DNA of 26,980 bases from an uncultured Roseburia sp. (lineage in GTDB: Bacteria > Bacillota > Clostridia > Lachnospirales > Lachnospiraceae): the NCBI GenBank assembly GCA_947070915.1, contig CAMTDY010000015.1:1-26980 (forward strand), in the 5' to 3' direction. The notes below the pieces were generated by a model. That model was not told where the DNA came from, made no database searches, and saw nothing but the letters and a program-made list of their open reading frames with translations. Every line of letters starts with the position of its first letter. The stretch's first letter is position 1. The translations under genes were made by a program, and so were the position numbers. Of the stretch, positions 23,676 through 26,980 are shown piece after piece.

Positions 23676-25503
23676 AATGATCTTCCTCCTTTGCCACCCG
23701 GCGGTTCACCGCGATCCCCACTCCCAGAAGGCACCAGTACAGGGGCGCCACCGCCACCGTGGAATCGTTGGCAAGCCCTGTCACCAGATACCCAAAAGTT
23801 CCCAGGCAGAGCCCTGCTCCAAACCGTTCCATCCAGCCATATTCTGTTCTTTTCCAGTATAATCTCATACACTCTGTAAAATAAAACCCGTATAAGGCTA
23901 AAAATGCCAGCAGGGAAAGGAGCCCTGTCTGTACAAATATCTGCATAAACATATTGTGGGGCTTGGTCACAGTGGCCCCGTCATAACCTACATTTTTCAT
24001 CCCCACATAATCGTCGTTGGGGAACTCATACACAAAGGTATTCGGCCCGGAACCAAGGAGCAAATGCTTTGATAAAAGCGGAAAAGTCCGGGACCAGATA
24101 TAACCGCGGCGGCTGGCAAAATGCATTTTGTCCTCAAAGCCTGCTGCCGGTATCTCCCTCAGCCTGTCAAGTTTTTTGAAGGGGTTATAGATCCGGTAAA
24201 TCTTCTGGCTCAGTCCGTTTTGATAACTGGATGTCCCCACTGCCACAGTGTAGGATTTTCCCACAGAAGGAGTGTTGACTACAAAAGCATCCTGTTCCTC
24301 CCCCTCTGCTTCTACACTTGTCTCCTGGATCTGTATCTTTTCAAATCTCTGATCCAGAAACTTCACTGATTTACCTTCCCCATCTTTCACTGCCTCCACA
24401 GGGATACCCTTCTCATCCTCCGCTTTATATGTATAGACGCCATCTTTTACTTCCACTGCCAGACGGAGCAGATCGTCTTCTGTTGTACAGATCTCCAGCG
24501 CTCCCCCGCGGGAAACCATGCTTTTTACCACAAAATGATTCGGCGTGGGGTGCATGATCTTATTCCAGCCATACTCAAATATGGATCTGTTATAAAACAC
24601 AGCCCCTGTCACAGCCAGTATACACACAGCCGCCACGGAAACAAAAATCTTAGGATGCTTTTTTATATTGGTGATCATCAGTATGGTAAAGAGTGCAAGC
24701 ACAGCCCCAAGACCGATAAATCCTGTGACAGATTCAGAGCCGAAAAGCATCATCACGAGAAATACTGCCGTGGCAGCTGCTAAAAGGCTTCTAAGGACTG
24801 CATCGATCCTTTTACGAAAAGAGATCATGGACAGGATCACCGGAAGCATTAGAGCCACATAGGATCCCACATAATTGGGATTGTACAGTGTGGCATATAC
24901 CCGTCCGGGGGCAAAATTAAAAGTAAAATTCAGCTTCTCATCGCTCATAAAATTCATCGCTGCCTTTCCCGCCGCTGTACGGAAAAAATCACAGCCGAGA
25001 AACTGTCTGGCACCCAGCAGGGACAGAATAAATACCCCTGCCAGCAGACCATACATAAGGATGCGGATCTCCGTCTGTCCCAGGACCAGGCAGCAGGAAA
25101 AGAACAGGATCACTACATAGGCCCCCAACGTCAGCATTCCCTCCCATTGTTCATAACCGCCCCAGACCGCCATCCTTCTGTGCTGGGATAAAACGGTCGA
25201 CAAAAGGCTCATAAGAAAATAGACACCCAGCGGTATCAAATACCGGTTGTCCACAGATGCCATCATGTCCTTTTTGCTGACCGTCATCTTTACCGCTGCA
25301 TAGAGCGACAGGACGCCGCACAAAAGCAACAGCGCCTGACTTTTCCAGTAGAGGAAAAAATCATAGGACGTATCCGCACTGGAAAACCATAACTGGTCAC
25401 TCAGACCGACGCTGTATTTTTTTGCAGATACGATCAGCGGAACAAATGCCAATACCAATACGATCAAAAATGCCCCTATCCAATTTTTATTTCGTTTTTT
25501 CAT
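23668..25503 (-). CDS. O-antigen ligase/polymerase-family membrane protein
   Basis: A 611-residue polytopic membrane protein with about ten or more hydrophobic segments (for example FLIVLVLAFVPLIVS, ALLLLCGVLSLYAAV, YVVILFFSCCLVLG). It has a large extracytoplasmic insert of roughly residues 310-470. The family signature is near the C-terminal third (GSGPNTFVYEFP, then KPHNMFMQIFVQTG, with the conserved His in HN). The family joins or polymerises undecaprenyl-linked glycans at the outer face of the membrane. No glycosyltransferases are beside it, so the glycan is unknown. ATG 25503 has CGAGG about 7 bases upstream and begins 20 bases after the RloB-like stop. It overlaps the radical SAM gene. 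Confidence 0.85.
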   Translation of the reverse strand: MKKRNKNWIGAFLIVLVLAFVPLIVSAKKYSVGLSDQLWFSSADTSYDFFLYWKSQALLLLCGVLSLYAAVKMTVSKKDMMASVDNRYLIPLGVYFLMSLLSTVLSQHRRMAVWGGYEQWEGMLTLGAYVVILFFSCCLVLGQTEIRILMYGLLAGVFILSLLGARQFLGCDFFRTAAGKAAMNFMSDEKLNFTFNFAPGRVYATLYNPNYVGSYVALMLPVILSMISFRKRIDAVLRSLLAAATAVFLVMMLFGSESVTGFIGLGAVLALFTILMITNIKKHPKIFVSVAAVCILAVTGAVFYNRSIFEYGWNKIMHPTPNHFVVKSMVSRGGALEICTTEDDLLRLAVEVKDGVYTYKAEDEKGIPVEAVKDGEGKSVKFLDQRFEKIQIQETSVEAEGEEQDAFVVNTPSVGKSYTVAVGTSSYQNGLSQKIYRIYNPFKKLDRLREIPAAGFEDKMHFASRRGYIWSRTFPLLSKHLLLGSGPNTFVYEFPNDDYVGMKNVGYDGATVTKPHNMFMQIFVQTGLLSLLAFLALYGFYFTECMRLYWKRTEYGWMERFGAGLCLGTFGYLVTGLANDSTVAVAPLYWCLLGVGIAVNRRVAKEEDHFE

Positions 25504-25523
25504 AGATACCTCGTTTCAAATAG

Positions 25524-26156
25524 CTATTCTTCGAGTTTTTCATTGACACCATCAATCCACCCACTATTTTCACTTTCAAATAACTTTATAAACTTGCCAA
25601 AATTACTACTTCCAGTCACATTATCAATTCTCTCTAATCTACTCACCCGCTGGCGCATATACACATAATTTTCCTCAGTAACATATTCCATAACCTCTTT
25701 TATCTGGTCTGCTCTCCCCTTATAATTTGCTACCCCAGTATATTTTTTTACCAATGGGGCATTTACAGGCTTTGCTGGTGATCTTAAATTCTCATCAGTC
25801 CAATGCTTCGCTATAATCTGCATTGTACACGGATTACCAAACATAACCACCTCATCTGCAGCATTGGGAACACCATGAAAATCATTGATTTTTCGCTTAA
25901 TATCTTCGTACTGCTCATAAGGTTTCTTTTCTGTATCGCAGAAAACAAGTATGACTTCATATGAACCATTCTGGTAGCGATCCTGATATCTTGCTGGAAT
26001 ATTACCATTACCACCTGCATTGACCAACGAGAAGTCGTATTGCTCGTTCCATACTTTCAAATCTTTCAGACGGCTAAGGTACTCATATTCCTCATTTCCT
26101 TCGCAGATAATGCAGATTTTATGCTTATCAGAAAACCTAGGGAGTTTATTTATCAT
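25524..26156 (-). CDS. RloB-like (Toprim-fold) protein, putative defence effector
   Basis: A 210-residue protein with the sequence pattern of RloB-family proteins. The N-terminal strand-Glu motif ICIICEGNEEYEYL is followed by an acidic metal-type motif after a strand (VILVFCDTEKKPYE), then the NPC motif in VVMFGNPCTMQII. The first two resemble the catalytic Glu and Asp-x-Asp/Glu of Toprim nucleases, so a nuclease is likely by inference. The open frame reaches ATG 26177, but ATG 26156 has AAAGGGGG 9 bases upstream. This start overlaps the ATPase stop by 11 bases, so the two are coupled. It is clearly more AT-rich than the genes downstream. Paired AAA ATPase/RloB genes are linked to phage defence (RloA/RloB, AbiL-type). 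Confidence 0.7.
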   Translation of the reverse strand: MINKLPRFSDKHKICIICEGNEEYEYLSRLKDLKVWNEQYDFSLVNAGGNGNIPARYQDRYQNGSYEVILVFCDTEKKPYEQYEDIKRKINDFHGVPNAADEVVMFGNPCTMQIIAKHWTDENLRSPAKPVNAPLVKKYTGVANYKGRADQIKEVMEYVTEENYVYMRQRVSRLERIDNVTGSSNFGKFIKLFESENSGWIDGVNEKLEE

Positions 26157-26980
26157 CAGCATCATCCCCCTTTGCATTCCCCTTAATACTAAGCAAAGAG
26201 TTCATTAATTCTGGATCTGGTAACGCTCCAAGAGCACCTTTTCTATACTTCTCCATAACATCTGTAGTATCTCTCACGCCCTGTTTTGCGGTAAAATCTG
26301 CCAGTGAATAAACATATACTCCTTCTTCATCCTTATGGACAAACCAAATCTGCTCCTTCCTGAATATTCTCTTACAGTCCATAAGATTAATGTCATGTAC
26401 GGTAAATATCATTTGTGCATTTGTATTCAATTCATTATTAAACATAGCTACAATAGCTCTGGTTAGCTTAAAATGAATACTGCTATCCAACTCATCCACA
26501 ATAAGAATCCTACCTTGTTCAAGTGCCTCTATAACATAACTGGCGATGGCAGCAATCTTCTTTGTCCCTGTAGAATCAAATAACATACTTGGTACATGGA
26601 CTCCTCTATATGTGGAAACCAGTCTAATCTGATCCATAATATTCTCTGGAATATCAAGAACTTTCTCTTCCGGTTTTTCATCGTCCTCAGTAGCCTCTAG
26701 CCCAATTTTGTCCATATCGACAAACTCAAAATTATCCATATACAAATCTGCATTTTTAATAAACTCTACAACTTTATCCTGCGACTGATTTTTATTTTTC
26801 ATAAGTTCAATCGTGTGCTGCATAGGTATATTGTTCATATTAATAATGTCAATTTTCTTTGCAAATCCAACAAGAATCTGTTTCATCTTGCTTAAATGCT
26901 CAAACTTACTTGTATCTATTACATAGCATAGCAGATTATTCTTCGACACAACTGGAATCATATTTTGTACATCTTCGTCA
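26146..26980 (-). CDS. AAA-family ATPase, RloA/AbiLi-like, 5' end off window
   Basis: The frame is open to base 26980, so the N-terminus with the Walker A motif lies outside; an ATG at 26961 is internal, not the start. The visible 278 residues hold the ABC/SMC-type C-terminal half: a Walker B with D-loop (RILIVDELDSSIHFKLT), the switch His in AQMIFTVHDINLMD, and a conserved end (RKEQIWFVHKDEEG, then YSLADF and a YRKGALGALPDPE motif). These C-terminal motifs are typical of AAA_15-type ATPases in RloA, AbiLi and PARIS AriA-like systems. Its stop overlaps the RloB-like start. The probable role is sensing phage infection and gating the partner; this is inferred from family and pairing. Confidence 0.72.
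   Translation of the reverse strand, partial: DEDVQNMIPVVSKNNLLCYVIDTSKFEHLSKMKQILVGFAKKIDIINMNNIPMQHTIELMKNKNQSQDKVVEFIKNADLYMDNFEFVDMDKIGLEATEDDEKPEEKVLDIPENIMDQIRLVSTYRGVHVPSMLFDSTGTKKIAAIASYVIEALEQGRILIVDELDSSIHFKLTRAIVAMFNNELNTNAQMIFTVHDINLMDCKRIFRKEQIWFVHKDEEGVYVYSLADFTAKQGVRDTTDVMEKYRKGALGALPDPELMNSLLSIKGNAKGDDADDK

Noticed and set aside
22647..23879. Long plus-strand ORF of 410 residues
   Set aside because: It lies antisense to the well-supported radical SAM gene and the polymerase 3' end. Its His/Pro/Leu-rich composition is that of a shadow frame, and it has no recognisable domain.
1..26980. CRISPR arrays, tRNA/rRNA genes, insertion sequences
   Set aside because: No regularly spaced repeats, cloverleaf-like or rRNA-like sequence, transposase motif or terminal inverted repeats were found by reading both strands.

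Overview
The window looks like chromosome from a motile or formerly motile member of the Lachnospiraceae (Clostridia, Bacillota). The reasons are moderate GC, strong AGGAGG-type ribosome binding sites, sigma-A promoters with 17-base spacing, frequent GTG/TTG starts, and a gene set of RlmD, YhaM, MutS2, PatA/Lrp, VanW, CheX, a Cache chemoreceptor and a B12-type radical SAM protein. No rRNA, tRNA, CRISPR array, insertion sequence or phage gene is visible, and no gene-free stretch exceeds 300 bases.

Layout. (a) 1-319, minus: an AT-rich edge with a 75-residue unknown protein overlapping the start of a gene that runs off the window. (b) 435-6894, minus: a large secreted M26/ZmpA-like HELTH protein, a coupled lipoprotein, then rlmD with its own promoter. 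(c) 7114-9216, minus: a secreted LRR/fibronectin-type protein followed by the exoribonuclease YhaM and a terminator. (d) 9402-13655, plus: mutS2, then an OmpR-type response regulator and its histidine kinase, ending in a terminator shared with the convergent chemoreceptor. (e) 13764-16579, minus: cheX (own promoter, long leader, terminator), then trmL and a methyl-accepting chemotaxis protein. (f) 16698-21185, minus: a tight five-gene run that begins with a 36-residue membrane protein, then a VanW-family protein, an AIR-synthase-like protein, an Lrp/AsnC regulator and a PatA-like aminotransferase. (g) 21237-21854, plus: a small membrane-anchored helical-repeat protein. (h) 21906-26980, minus: an AAA ATPase (5' end off window) and a RloB/Toprim-like protein, directly followed by an O-antigen-ligase-like polymerase and a radical SAM/DUF4080 protein.

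Most of the core is ordinary housekeeping and cell-envelope content. The best candidate for an accessory system is the ATPase plus RloB-like pair at the right edge. It resembles RloA/RloB- and AbiL-type phage-defence pairs, but only the ATPase C-terminal half is in view. Other points worth reading are the untracked 36-residue membrane protein heading the VanW operon, the HELTH protein/lipoprotein pair with internal repeats, the structured cheX leader, and several start-site corrections supported by promoters or ribosome binding sites.
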